From Streptantibioticus silvisoli (GTDB lineage Bacteria; Actinomycetota; Actinomycetes; Streptomycetales; Streptomycetaceae): a stretch of 64,000 bases of DNA. Both the position numbers and the translations under genes were made by a program. The stretch spans positions 1-64,000 of the forward strand of contig NZ_JAAGKO020000012.1 in the NCBI RefSeq assembly GCF_027947535.2. Direction: 5' to 3'. Below the pieces are notes generated by a model. The model was not told the DNA's origin. It made no database searches and worked only from the letters and a program-made list of their open reading frames with translations. Shown here one piece after another: positions 27,147 to 35,527 of this stretch (positions are counted from its first letter, which is position 1; the number at the start of each line of letters is the position of its first letter).

Positions 27147-27961
27147 CCGATGACGGTTCCGGCGACCAGGGCTTCGCCGCCGACCGGATCGACACCAGCA
27201 GGCCGCACCCCGCCCGGATCTACGACTACCTGCTGGGCGGCTGGGACAACTACGAGGTCGACCAGCTGGCCGGCCGCCGCGTCATCGAGCTCGCCCCCGA
27301 CGCCCGGGTCTCCGTGCACGCCAACCGCGACTTCCTGCACCGCGCCGTCCGCGGGGTCGTCGGTGACGGCATCCGGCAGATCCTCGACATCGGCACCGGC
27401 ATCCCCACCTCTCCCAACACCCACGAGACGGCCCAGGCGGCCGCCCCGGACACCCGCGTCGTCTACGTGGACAACGACCCCATCGTCGCCACCCACGCCG
27501 GCGCCAAGCTCACCAGCGCCGACCGCACCGGCTTCGTCCTCGCCGACGTCCGCGACCCCGGCTCGGTCATCGACCACCCCCGGGTCAAGCAGCTGATCGA
27601 CTTCGACCGGCCGGTCGCCGTCCTGCTCGTCGCCGTCCTGCACTTCATCGAGGACAGCGAGGACCCGGCCGGCATCGTCCGCGCCCTGGCCGAACGCCTG
27701 GTCCCCGGCAGCCGGCTGGTCCTCACCCACTGCACCGTGGACTTCCACCACGGCACCGGCGACGCCACCGAGGTCTACAACGACGCCACGGCCCACCTGG
27801 CCGTGCGCACCTACGACGAGATACTCCCGTTCTTCGACGGCTTCGAACTTCTCGACCCCGGCCTGGTCCAGGTCCCCCTGTGGCACCCGGACGGCCCGCT
27901 CCCCGACGCCGACGAACTGCGCCGCATCGCGGTATACGGCGGCGTCGGCGTCAAGGAGTAA
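27143..27961 (+). CDS. SAM-dependent methyltransferase (DUF574 / Methyltransf_19 family)
   Basis: Soluble 272-residue protein of the abundant actinobacterial DUF574 family. Landmarks are HPARIYDYLLGGWDNYEVD near the N-terminus, the SAM-binding ILDIGTGIPT, VYVDNDPIV and LHFIEDSEDPAGIV. The family substrate is unknown to me. It starts by an ATGA overlap with the DUF397 gene, so it is translationally coupled to the Xre/DUF397 pair and may be an output or modifier of that circuit. Confidence 0.9.
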   Translation: MTDDGSGDQGFAADRIDTSRPHPARIYDYLLGGWDNYEVDQLAGRRVIELAPDARVSVHANRDFLHRAVRGVVGDGIRQILDIGTGIPTSPNTHETAQAAAPDTRVVYVDNDPIVATHAGAKLTSADRTGFVLADVRDPGSVIDHPRVKQLIDFDRPVAVLLVAVLHFIEDSEDPAGIVRALAERLVPGSRLVLTHCTVDFHHGTGDATEVYNDATAHLAVRTYDEILPFFDGFELLDPGLVQVPLWHPDGPLPDADELRRIAVYGGVGVKE

Positions 27962-28009
27962 CAGCGCGGGGGTGCGGGCCGGGTCGGGGGTGCGTGCCGC
28001 ATCGGGGGT

Positions 28010-28118
28010 GGGCGCTCGTGCTTCGGCGATCGGGCGGGGACGCGGGTGCGGGGGTGCGGGGGGTGCCGGACGGGTCCGGCGCGGGTGCGGGCGCTCGTGC
28101 TTCGGCGATCGGGCGGGG
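28010..28118. repeat. 30-bp direct repeat pair behind the methyltransferase gene
   Basis: A 30-bp word beginning GGGCGCTCGTGCTTCGGCGA occurs at 28010-28039 and again at 28089-28118, 79 bp apart, embedded in G-rich sequence with further GGGGGTGCG words from 27965 onward. The tract lies between the convergent methyltransferase and small membrane protein genes. Confidence 0.75.
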
Positions 28119-28126
28119 GCGCGGTC

Positions 28127-28348
28127 TCAGTGCCCCTGGCGCGCGCCGAGGGCGAAGAGCAGGTAGAGGAACCCGGCGAACAGGTGGGCCCCCGCGGTGT
28201 ACGCCAGCACCCGGATCGTCAGGCCGCGGCTGATCCACGCGGTGTTCAGCGACGGGACACGGGACTGCTCCGGCGCCTGCGGGCGCGGCGGCTGTTCGGC
28301 GGCGGGAGCGGTGGTTTCGGACAGGGTTTCGGGCATCGTTTCGGACAT
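28127..28348 (-). CDS. Small single-pass membrane protein (DUF6126-like)
   Basis: 73 residues: a proline/glutamate-rich N-terminus, then SLNTAWISRGLTIRVLAY and a hydrophobic helix AGAHLFAGFLYLLFALG near the C-terminus. I recall this as the DUF6126 family, often encoded next to a cupin-type Xre regulator as here. Function unknown. The start is ATG 28348 (MSETMPE). Confidence 0.65.
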   Translation of the reverse strand: MSETMPETLSETTAPAAEQPPRPQAPEQSRVPSLNTAWISRGLTIRVLAYTAGAHLFAGFLYLLFALGARQGH

Positions 28349-28471
28349 GGCGAGGCTACCTCCGGGACGGGAAGGGGGAACCGGGGTTTCGGGGGAACGG
28401 GGAGAGCGGGTTCGGGGGGCGGAGCTGGCGGCCGTGGGCGTCAGCGGGTGTCAGTGGGCGTCAGTGGGTCG

Positions 28472-29137
28472 TCAGTACTGGCGGCCGGGTGGTCCGACGC
28501 ACAGCTCGCCGACCGGGCTCTGCATGAGGGTGTGGACGAAGAGCAGGTCGACTCCCCGCGGCGAGTCGGCCGCCAGCCGGTGCGGTGTCAGCGAGTCGAA
28601 GTGCGCCGAGTCGCCGGCGTCCAGCAGGTGGACCGCCCGGCCCAGACCGAGCCGCAGGCGGCCGCTGAGCACGTAGAGCCACTCCTCGCCCGGGTGCACG
28701 CGGACGACCGCGTCCTGGACGGCCGGCGGGATGTGCAGCCGCAGCGGCTGCATCGCCCGGTCCGGCACACCGGCCTGCCGGTAGCTCCAGCCGCCGGCCC
28801 GGCCGGGTTCCATGGCGCCGGCCCGGATCACCGGGTCGTGCCCGCCGCTCTGCTCACCCAGCAGGTCCGCGACCGTCGTCAGGTAGGCCCGCGACAGGCC
28901 GAGCAGCACCGGCAGCGACGGCTGGCGCCGGCCGGTCTCCAGCCGGGACAGATAGGCGGGCGACAGGCTCACCCGGGCCGCGGCGGCCTCCAGGGTCAGG
29001 CCACTGCGCCGGCGGCGTTCGCGGAGTCTGGCGCCCAGGCCGGCCATCTCGGATACCGTTGGCTCGGCGGTGCCGTGCGTTTCGCCGGCCTCCGGCCCGG
29101 CCGGGGCCTCGGCGGGGGAGTGGTCCGAAGGGCTCAT
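28472..29137 (-). CDS. Xre-family regulator with C-terminal cupin domain
   Basis: About 221 residues. The helix-turn-helix spans roughly 30-85 (ERRRRSGLTLEAAAARV, then LSPAYLSRLETGRRQPS), and the second half is a small-molecule-sensing cupin (HPGEEWLYVLSGRLRLGLG). Start at ATG 29137 with GGGGACC upstream; the longer frame to 29194 lacks support. An inverted repeat just upstream is a plausible autoregulatory operator. It probably controls the small membrane protein gene downstream. Confidence 0.88.
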   Translation of the reverse strand: MSPSDHSPAEAPAGPEAGETHGTAEPTVSEMAGLGARLRERRRRSGLTLEAAAARVSLSPAYLSRLETGRRQPSLPVLLGLSRAYLTTVADLLGEQSGGHDPVIRAGAMEPGRAGGWSYRQAGVPDRAMQPLRLHIPPAVQDAVVRVHPGEEWLYVLSGRLRLGLGRAVHLLDAGDSAHFDSLTPHRLAADSPRGVDLLFVHTLMQSPVGELCVGPPGRQY

Positions 29138-29178
29138 GGTCCCCAGTGGACACCCCCACCTGCCTCGGCGGCAAACCC

Positions 29179-29195
29179 TTTGCCTCTCAGGCAAA
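29179..29195. promoter_or_regulatory. Inverted repeat, likely cupin-regulator operator
   Basis: TTTGCCT and AGGCAAA form a perfect 7-bp inverted repeat around CTC, about 42 bp upstream of the cupin regulator start. A related GGCAAA/TTTGCC word overlaps on the left. The spacing suits an operator over the promoter. TTGCCT-type palindromes are typical of this regulator class. Confidence 0.55.
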
Positions 29196-29203
29196 ATTCC
29201 AGG

Positions 29204-30022
29204 TCAGGACCGGTTGGCCGGGTCCTGGGTCACCGCGTCCTGGTACAGCGTCGCCACGGCGTCGCCGAAGACCGCGCTGTAGGACACGTCCGGCGTGTCG
29301 CCGCCCTGCTCGTAGCCGCCGATCACGCCCATCACGGTGTTCTGCCGGGTCACCCACGGACTGCCGCTGGTGCCGCCGCTGTACGCGGCGCAGACGATCC
29401 GCAGCTGGGTGGCCGAGTACGCCGTGATCCGGTTGACGCAGGTCAGCGGCGCGTCCGCGTCCGAGGGATACCCGGTGAGCCGGATCGTCGCGGACGGCGC
29501 GTGGTCCGTCTCCAGGCCGAAGCCGCCGACCACGTCCTGGAGCCGCCGCCCGCCGAGCGGCAGCACGGTGGCGAACGCGACGTCCGCGTCCGGGTCCTGG
29601 TCCCTGGTCCACCGCGGGTCCAGCGTGACGTCGCCCAGCCGCCACACCCCGTAGGGCGCCCGGCCGTCGTGGTACCCGGGGACGAACGACAGCCCCGCGG
29701 TGCTGCCGCTCAGGCAGTGCGCCGCGGTCACGATCATGTCGCCCTGCGGGCTGTCCACCACGCCGGCGCTGCAGAAATGGTCGCCCGACGAGGACACCGT
29801 GCCGTGGAAGATCGCGCCCACCGCCGAGGTCGCCCGGGTGTCGTGCACGGCGTGCGAGCCGCCCAGTGCCGTACCGCCGCCGGTCAGCCCGCTCGCGCTC
29901 GCGGTGCTGCCGATCGCCAGCACGGCCAGCCACGAGACCGTCAGCACCGTGTTGCGCCCCAGGCGTCCGGGCACGGCGCGCGTCCGGACGGCGCGCAGGT
30001 ACCGGGACGGCCTGAACGACAT
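29204..30022 (-). CDS. Secreted trypsin-like serine protease (S1)
   Basis: 272-residue precursor. The N-terminus is arginine-rich, then a hydrophobic segment at about 25-42 ending in ASASG, a signal peptide or anchor. The catalytic triad is visible: His102 in TAAHC, Asp147 in DADVAF, Ser221 in GGTSGSPW. The cysteines of the His loop are kept. Start ATG 30022 (MSFRPS) has AGGAAGG upstream; the frame runs 93 codons further without support. It acts outside the cell, target unknown. Confidence 0.88.
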   Translation of the reverse strand: MSFRPSRYLRAVRTRAVPGRLGRNTVLTVSWLAVLAIGSTASASGLTGGGTALGGSHAVHDTRATSAVGAIFHGTVSSSGDHFCSAGVVDSPQGDMIVTAAHCLSGSTAGLSFVPGYHDGRAPYGVWRLGDVTLDPRWTRDQDPDADVAFATVLPLGGRRLQDVVGGFGLETDHAPSATIRLTGYPSDADAPLTCVNRITAYSATQLRIVCAAYSGGTSGSPWVTRQNTVMGVIGGYEQGGDTPDVSYSAVFGDAVATLYQDAVTQDPANRS

Positions 30023-30506
30023 GCGGGGAGCCTTCCTGCCGAGGAGGTTCTCGCTTCGGAAGAAGATCCTTGCCAACGTCGATGAGAATCCGCTGTGAGG
30101 GACTTGAGAGCCCGGTGATTCCCGGCCCGCCATCCGGCTGACCTGGCACGCGAGGGGCGTGCGGGCCGTCGTCCGGAACGCCGCCGGGTCGTTGCGGACG
30201 GCCGCACTCCCGGACGGCGCGGGCCCGGGACCGGGGCCCGGTTGCTGTCGTTGGTTGGTGGTTACCGGCCGGCTGTTGGCAGTTCGCTGTTCGCCGGTCA
30301 CTGGTCTTCGTCGGCTGTGGGGGTGACGGCCGGGGGCTGCGCCGGCCGGTGCCGGTCGCCGCCCGGGCCGGCGTGTTCGCTGATCGCGGGTATCGGACGA
30401 GGGGATGAAGTCGTCTTCGCAGCAGTATCACCCGATTACCCGCACACGTCCCGTTCGGTGACGCTGTGTATCCGAAAACGGTACGTATTGCGCGTAGAGT
30501 GCCGCC
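30023..30506. other. Divergent intergenic region, no gene seen
   Basis: About 480 bp between the divergent protease and OsmC genes. It contains a G/T-rich stretch with repeated GTTGGC/GTTCGC-like words at 30240-30300. TAGAGT about 15 bp before the OsmC start could be a -10 box. No frame looks coding. Confidence 0.4.
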
Positions 30507-30932
30507 ATGGCTACGCAACGTATCGCGCACACGGTCTGGGAAGGCAGCCTCGGCGAAGGCCGCGGCACCATCACCTTCGGTTCCTCCGGCATCCCCGACC
30601 AGCCCGTCACCTGGGCCTCCCGCGCGGAGAAGGCCGAGGGGCGCACCAGCCCCGAGGAGCTGATCGCCGCCGCCCACTCCAGCTGCTTCTCCATGGCGCT
30701 GTCCCACGCCCTCTCCGAGGCCGGCACGCCCCCGGCCCGGCTGACCACCGCCGCCGAGGTCGCGTTCCAGCCCGGTACCGGGATCACCGGCATCCACCTC
30801 AGCGTCGAGGGCGACGTCCCCGGCCTGGACGCCGACCGCTTCCAGGCCGCCGCCGAGGACGCCAAGGCCAACTGCCCGGTCAGCCAGGCGCTCACCGGTA
30901 CGACGATCACCTTGACCGCTACGTACGTGTGA
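30507..30932 (+). CDS. OsmC/Ohr family peroxide-resistance protein
   Basis: 141-residue thiol peroxidase that reduces organic hydroperoxides. The two reactive cysteines are Cys60 in HSSCFSMAL and Cys123 in ANCPVSQAL, the standard spacing. The N-terminal VWEGSLGEGRGTI and TSPEELIAAA are OsmC landmarks. Start ATG 30507. Its last codons (ACGTACGTG) run directly into a tandem repeat tract. Confidence 0.92.
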   Translation: MATQRIAHTVWEGSLGEGRGTITFGSSGIPDQPVTWASRAEKAEGRTSPEELIAAAHSSCFSMALSHALSEAGTPPARLTTAAEVAFQPGTGITGIHLSVEGDVPGLDADRFQAAAEDAKANCPVSQALTGTTITLTATYV

Positions 30933-31100
30933 AGCTGCTGCGTATGCGTGGACGGCTGCGTACGTGTGGACCGCGGCGTACGCGTGGACGGGTACGTACG
31001 TGTGACCGCTGCATACGGGTGGACGGGTACGTACGTGTGAAACGGCTGCATACGTCTGGGCCGCTGTATACGTGGGAAACGGTTGCGTACGTGGAACCGT
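30918..31100. repeat. Degenerate 18-bp tandem repeat overlapping the osmC stop
   Basis: About nine to ten units of roughly 18 bp with the core CTGCGTACGTGTGGACGG; the palindrome CGTACG or ATAC occurs in nearly every unit. The first unit includes the last codons and stop of the OsmC gene. It encodes a periodic frame on the minus strand, but I see no sign of real coding. Confidence 0.8.
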
Positions 31101-31322
31101 CCGGGGCGACGTGGCCGCCCCGGGCGCTGACGGCGTCGTGTCCGGTGTGCGGGGCGACGTGCGACCCGCCGGCCGCACGGGCCCGGCCGTCGCCGTCGCG
31201 CCGGTCGGGCCCGCCGTTTCCGGTCGGCGTGGCGGGAACCAAGCGGAGGCCGGCCGCGTTCTCACTGGCAGCGGATGATGGACTCCGCGGTACCGCGGCT
31301 GACGCCGTGGACGGAGGACGAA

Positions 31323-31508
31323 ATGTCAAAGGGTGCATCGATCACCGTCGGTGGCGTGGCGGTCGGCATCGTGCTGCTGGTGCTCGGCCTGCCGCTGTGG
31401 GCGGTACTGCTGATCATCGTCGGGGTGCCGGTGGCCGGCTACCTCATGCTGGACAAGTCCCAGCGGTCCCGGCTGCGCGGAGTCTCCCGCAAGCGCCTCG
31501 GACGCTGA
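31323..31508 (+). CDS. Small hydrophobic membrane protein
   Basis: 61 residues with one long or two tightly spaced membrane segments (about 8-45) and a basic C-terminus (SQRSRLRGVSRKRLGR), so the C-terminus should face the cytosol. Start ATG 31323 with GGAGGACGAA upstream. I do not recognise a named family; similar small proteins are common in Streptomyces. Confidence 0.6.
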   Translation: MSKGASITVGGVAVGIVLLVLGLPLWAVLLIIVGVPVAGYLMLDKSQRSRLRGVSRKRLGR

Positions 31509-31641
31509 CCCGCCGGCGTTCCTGCCCGGCCCCGCTCGACCGGGGCCGCGGCGGCCTGACGCCGATCCCGCGTTTCCTGGGCCCCCGCGATCGCCGCGGC
31601 CCCGCTGAGGCCGACGCCGGTCCCGGGGCGGTCCGGGCCGC

Positions 31642-32562
31642 TCAGCCCAGCGTGAAGTACGCCAGGCTCCCCAGCCCCGCCAGCGTGCAGTAGATGGCGA
31701 ACGGCGTCAGCGTGCGCGTCTCGAAGTACTTCGTGAGGTACTTGACGGCCACATAACCGGCCACGAACGACGCCGCGGCGCCCGCCAGCACCTGGCCGCG
31801 TATCCCGTCGCCGGCCGGCCCCAGCAGGGACGGCACCTTCAGCAGCGCCGCCGCGCCGATCACCGGCGTCGCCAGCAGGAAGGCGAACCGTGCCGAGTCC
31901 TCGTGGTTCATGCCCTTGAAGACGCCGGCGCTGATCGTCGAACCGGAACGGCTGATCCCCGGGCACAGCGCCAGGATCTGCGCCGCGCCGATCACCATCG
32001 CCGTCCTGAACGTCAGTCCCGCGATCCGCCGGTCCGACAACTCCTGCGGGTCCAGGTGTTCCTCGCCCGGCGCCACCGACGCCCCCGCCCGCCGCCGCCC
32101 GGTCCCGCCGCGCCGCAGCCGTTCGGTCAGGTACAGCACGACGCCGTTCAGCGACAGGAACACCGCCGTCGGCACCGGCCTGCCCAGGGTGCTGCGGAAC
32201 ACGCTGTCCAGCGCCAGCCCCGCGATCCCCACCGGGATGGTCGCCGCGACCAGCAGCCACGCCAGCCGCTGCTCCACCGTCTCGATCCGCCGCTCGCGCA
32301 CCGAGCTGACCAGCCCGCGCAGTACCCGCGCCCAGTCCCGCCGGAAGAACACCACCAGCGCCAGCGCGGTCGCCAGATGCAGCCCGATCAGCACGTTCAG
32401 ATACGGCGAACTCTCGGCGGAGACGTTCAGGTCACGCTGCCAGTGGCCGCCGAGCAGCGCCGGGACCAGGATGCTGTGGCCCAGGCTGGAGACCGGAAAC
32501 AGCTCGGTGACACCTTGCAGGAGCCCGACGCCGACGGCCTCCGGGTAGGTCAGGACGGACAT
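31642..32562 (-). CDS. uppP: Undecaprenyl-diphosphatase UppP/BacA
   Basis: Multi-pass membrane phosphatase that recycles undecaprenyl diphosphate to the monophosphate for cell-wall synthesis and can confer bacitracin tolerance. The two active-site motifs are present: GVTELFPVSSLGHS near residue 18 and CPGISRSGST in the second half. 306 residues, normal. Start ATG 32562 (MSVLTYPEA). It is usually one of several uppP copies in Streptomyces. Confidence 0.93.
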   Translation of the reverse strand: MSVLTYPEAVGVGLLQGVTELFPVSSLGHSILVPALLGGHWQRDLNVSAESSPYLNVLIGLHLATALALVVFFRRDWARVLRGLVSSVRERRIETVEQRLAWLLVAATIPVGIAGLALDSVFRSTLGRPVPTAVFLSLNGVVLYLTERLRRGGTGRRRAGASVAPGEEHLDPQELSDRRIAGLTFRTAMVIGAAQILALCPGISRSGSTISAGVFKGMNHEDSARFAFLLATPVIGAAALLKVPSLLGPAGDGIRGQVLAGAAASFVAGYVAVKYLTKYFETRTLTPFAIYCTLAGLGSLAYFTLG

Positions 32563-33015
32563 CGGCAGCTTTCGACGCGGGTCGCGGAGGCCGGCCGGCT
32601 CCCGTGGCGCGCACCGTACGGCCCCAAGATGACCGGCCCGCCAACGGAGGGTGACCCGCACGGAGACGACCGGACGCCAGGCTTCGCCATGGACGGGCGC
32701 CTGCCGCGGACGGGGATGCCGTACGCGGACGCGCGTGGGACGCCTGACGTGTACGGGTCGCGGGGTGCTTGTCGTGGACGTGGGATGCCGGGGGCGCTGG
32801 GTGCTTGTCATGGACGGGTCGCACGCACCGGACCGCGAGGCGCCTGACGTGTACGGGTCGCGGGCACCGGACCGCGAGGCGCCTGACGTGTACGGGCTGC
32901 GGGCACCGGACCGCGAGGCGCCTGACGTGTACGGGCCGCGGGCACCGGACCGCTGGACGCCTGACGTATACGGGCCGCGCGAAACCGGACCGCCGCGCGT
33001 TCCTACGATGAACCG
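32563..33015. other. Intergenic region dominated by repeats
   Basis: 450 bp between the divergent uppP and alkB-like genes. From about 32728 onward it contains partial copies of the 39-bp unit, a duplicated GGGTGCTTGTCRTGGACG word and then four full units at 32825-32980. I see no coding frame of its own. Confidence 0.6.
32825..32980. repeat. 39-bp tandem repeat, four copies
   Basis: Four consecutive 39-bp units begin at 32825, 32864, 32903 and 32942, each starting GCACCGGACCGC and containing CGCCTGACGT. The first three are almost identical and the fourth has several changes. A diverged earlier copy lies near 32728-32762. The array sits 35 bp before the alkB-like start codon. Confidence 0.88.
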
Positions 33016-33666
33016 GTGAGCGACGAGCTGTTCCCCCGGGAGCGCGCCGAGATCGCCCCGGGCGCGGTCCACCTTCCCGACTGGCTCGCCCCGGACGCCC
33101 AGCGGCGCCTGGTGGCCGCCTGCCGTGCCTGGGCCGCGCCCCCGGCCGGGATGCGGACCGTCGGCATGCCGGGCGGCGGGCGGATGTCGGTGCGTACCGT
33201 CGGCCTCGGCTGGCACTGGTATCCCTACGGCTACGCGCGCACCGTGGTGGACGGCGGCGGCGAACCCGTCAAGCCCTTCCCCGACGTCCTCGGCCGGCTG
33301 GCCCACGACGCGGTCACCGCCGCGTTCGGCGCCCCCGCGGGGGAGCGTTACGACATCGCGCTGGTCAACCACTACGGGCCCGGCGCCTCGATGGGCCTGC
33401 ACCGCGACGCCGACGAACGCTCCGCCGCGCCGGTGGTCTCCCTCAGCCTCGGTGACACCTGCGTCTTCCGGTTCGGCAACACCGCCACCCGGACCCGCCC
33501 GTGGACCGACGTCGAGCTGCGCAGCGGTGACCTGTTCGTCTTCGGCGGCCCCGCCCGCCTCGCGTACCACGGCGTACCGCGGACCCGCCCCGGCACCGCC
33601 CCGCCGGACCTCGGCCTCACCGGGCGGCTCAACATCACGCTGCGGGTCAGCGGCCTGACCGGCTGA
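33016..33666 (+). CDS. alkB: AlkB-family 2-oxoglutarate/Fe(II) dioxygenase
   Basis: Oxidative DNA/RNA demethylase of 216 residues. Iron ligands are His129 and Asp131 in LHRDADE and His185 in YHGVPR. The 2-oxoglutarate-binding arginines are Arg204 and Arg210 in GRLNITLR. Cofactor-side residues NHYGPGASMG are also conserved. It starts at a GTG at 33016. Confidence 0.93.
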   Translation: MSDELFPRERAEIAPGAVHLPDWLAPDAQRRLVAACRAWAAPPAGMRTVGMPGGGRMSVRTVGLGWHWYPYGYARTVVDGGGEPVKPFPDVLGRLAHDAVTAAFGAPAGERYDIALVNHYGPGASMGLHRDADERSAAPVVSLSLGDTCVFRFGNTATRTRPWTDVELRSGDLFVFGGPARLAYHGVPRTRPGTAPPDLGLTGRLNITLRVSGLTG

Positions 33667-33729
33667 CCGGACAGGGTGAACCGCGTCTCGTGCTGGAACA
33701 CCCGGTCGAAGCCGAACGTTCACGAACAC

Positions 33730-34173
33730 ATGACGGCAAAAGACGAGAGACACGACGGGCTGCTGAAGCTGCTCACGGAAGTGGACGGCGGTGTACTGGC
33801 CACCGTGAAACGGGACGGGCGACCCCAGTTGTCCAATGTCAACCACGCCTACGACCCGGCCGCCCGGATCATCCGCGTCTCGATCACCGACGACCGCGCC
33901 AAGACCCGCAACGTGCGGCGCGACGCCCGCGTCAGCTACCACGTGACGAGCGCCGACCGGTGGGCCTACACCGTCGTCGAGGGCACCGCCCAGCTGTCCG
34001 GTGTCGCCGCCGACCCGCACGACGCCGCCGTCGAGGAACTGATCGACCTGTTCCGCGCCGTCCGGGGCGAACACCCCGACTGGGACGAGTACCGCGCGGC
34101 GATGGTCGCCGACCGCCGCCTGGTGCTGCGCATCCCGGTCGACCACGTCTACGGAGTGAGGCAGCGCCCATGA
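33730..34173 (+). CDS. PPOX-class F420-dependent oxidoreductase
   Basis: 147-residue split-barrel flavin/F420-binding protein. N-terminal GGVLATVKRDGRPQLSNV and the mid-segment KTRNVRRDARVSYHV are characteristic of the actinobacterial F420-dependent PPOX group. The start is ATG 33730 (MTAKDER); upstream in-frame codons lack a ribosome site. It overlaps the MBL gene by ATGA, so the two are co-translated. Confidence 0.88.
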   Translation: MTAKDERHDGLLKLLTEVDGGVLATVKRDGRPQLSNVNHAYDPAARIIRVSITDDRAKTRNVRRDARVSYHVTSADRWAYTVVEGTAQLSGVAADPHDAAVEELIDLFRAVRGEHPDWDEYRAAMVADRRLVLRIPVDHVYGVRQRP

Positions 34174-35303
34174 GCACCCTGCGTCCGGTCGCCTTCGGCG
34201 CCGACCCGACCGGCGAACGCATGGCGCGCATCCGCCGCTCGCCGCACTTCGCCGACGGCGTGTTCGTCAACCCCACCGGCCCCTCGCAGCCGCCGCGCGG
34301 GCCCAGCATCGCCCTGATCCGCACCCTGCTCGACAAGGCCGAACGCGTGCGCCGGCGCCCGGTGGGCTCGGTGCCGGTCCACCCGTTCACCATCGCCGAC
34401 CTGGCCAAGCCGCCGGTCACCGGACTGCGGCTGACCTGGATGGGCCACTCCAGCGTCCTCGCCGAGATCGACGGCCGCCGGGTGCTGTTCGACCCGGTCT
34501 GGTCCGACCGCTGCTCCCCGTTCGACTTCATCGGCCCCCGCCGGGTGCATCCGGTACCGGTGCCGCTCAAGGAGCTCGGCCACCTGGACGCCGTGGTCAT
34601 CTCCCACGACCACTACGACCACCTTGACCTGCCCACCATCCGTCAACTGGTGCGCGGCGGGACGAAGTTCGCGATACCCCTGGGTGTCGGCGCCCACCTG
34701 GAACGCTGGGGCGTCCCCGCCGACCGGATGGCCGAACTGGACTGGAACGAGTCCGCCGCCATCGCCGGCCTCACGTTCACCGCCACCCCGGCCCGCCACT
34801 TCTGCGGCCGCGGCCTGCGCAACACCCAGCACACCCTGTGGGCCTCCTGGGTCGTCAAGGGCCCCGAACACCGCGTTTACCACAGCGGCGACACCGGTTA
34901 CTTCTCCGGCTTCGCCGACATCGGCGCCGAACACGGCCCGTTCGACGCCACGATGATCCAGATCGGTGCGTACTCCGACTTCTGGCCGGATATCCACATG
35001 ACCCCGGAGGAGGGCCTGCGCACCCACCTCGACCTGGGCGGCGGCTCACCGGCCAGCGCCCTGCTGCCCATCCACTGGGGCACGTTCAACCTGGCCCCCC
35101 ACCCGTGGGACGAACCGGCGGAACGCACCCTGGCCGCCGCCCGCGCGGCCGGCGCCCCGGTGGCCATCCCGCCGCCCGGTAAGCCCTTCGAACCGGCCGG
35201 CGAACTGCCCACCGACCCCTGGTGGCGCCCGATAGCCCGCCCGGCCGCGCTCACCCCCGCTCTGAACCCGGCCTCGGCGCGACAGGACGGCGTCCCGGCC
35301 TGA
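34170..35303 (+). CDS. Metallo-beta-lactamase fold hydrolase (NAPE-PLD/UlaG-like)
   Basis: 377-residue soluble hydrolase. The metal-binding motif SHDHYDHLDL follows LGHLDAVVI, and HSGDTGYFSGF and PIHWGTFNLAPHPW supply later ligands, the pattern of N-acylphosphatidylethanolamine phospholipase D-like bacterial proteins. Natural substrate unknown. It is translationally coupled to the PPOX gene. Confidence 0.88.
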   Translation: MSTLRPVAFGADPTGERMARIRRSPHFADGVFVNPTGPSQPPRGPSIALIRTLLDKAERVRRRPVGSVPVHPFTIADLAKPPVTGLRLTWMGHSSVLAEIDGRRVLFDPVWSDRCSPFDFIGPRRVHPVPVPLKELGHLDAVVISHDHYDHLDLPTIRQLVRGGTKFAIPLGVGAHLERWGVPADRMAELDWNESAAIAGLTFTATPARHFCGRGLRNTQHTLWASWVVKGPEHRVYHSGDTGYFSGFADIGAEHGPFDATMIQIGAYSDFWPDIHMTPEEGLRTHLDLGGGSPASALLPIHWGTFNLAPHPWDEPAERTLAAARAAGAPVAIPPPGKPFEPAGELPTDPWWRPIARPAALTPALNPASARQDGVPA

Positions 35304-35527
35304 GGGGCTCGGGTTACGGCGGGGGCGCCGTGCGGGCGTCGTGGGGACGGGGCTTGCGAGGTGTGGTTGACGGGCGGTGGCTGACGGGGTTGCCGTGCGG
35401 GCGTCCGGTGGCTGACGCAAGCGTGATGCGGGTTGCCGTGCGGGCGGGGCTGACGGGTTGCCGGGCGCTGACGTCCCTGCGTCCCCCGGCCGCCCCGCCC
35501 TCCGCTGCCCGATCCTCCGCCCGCCTC

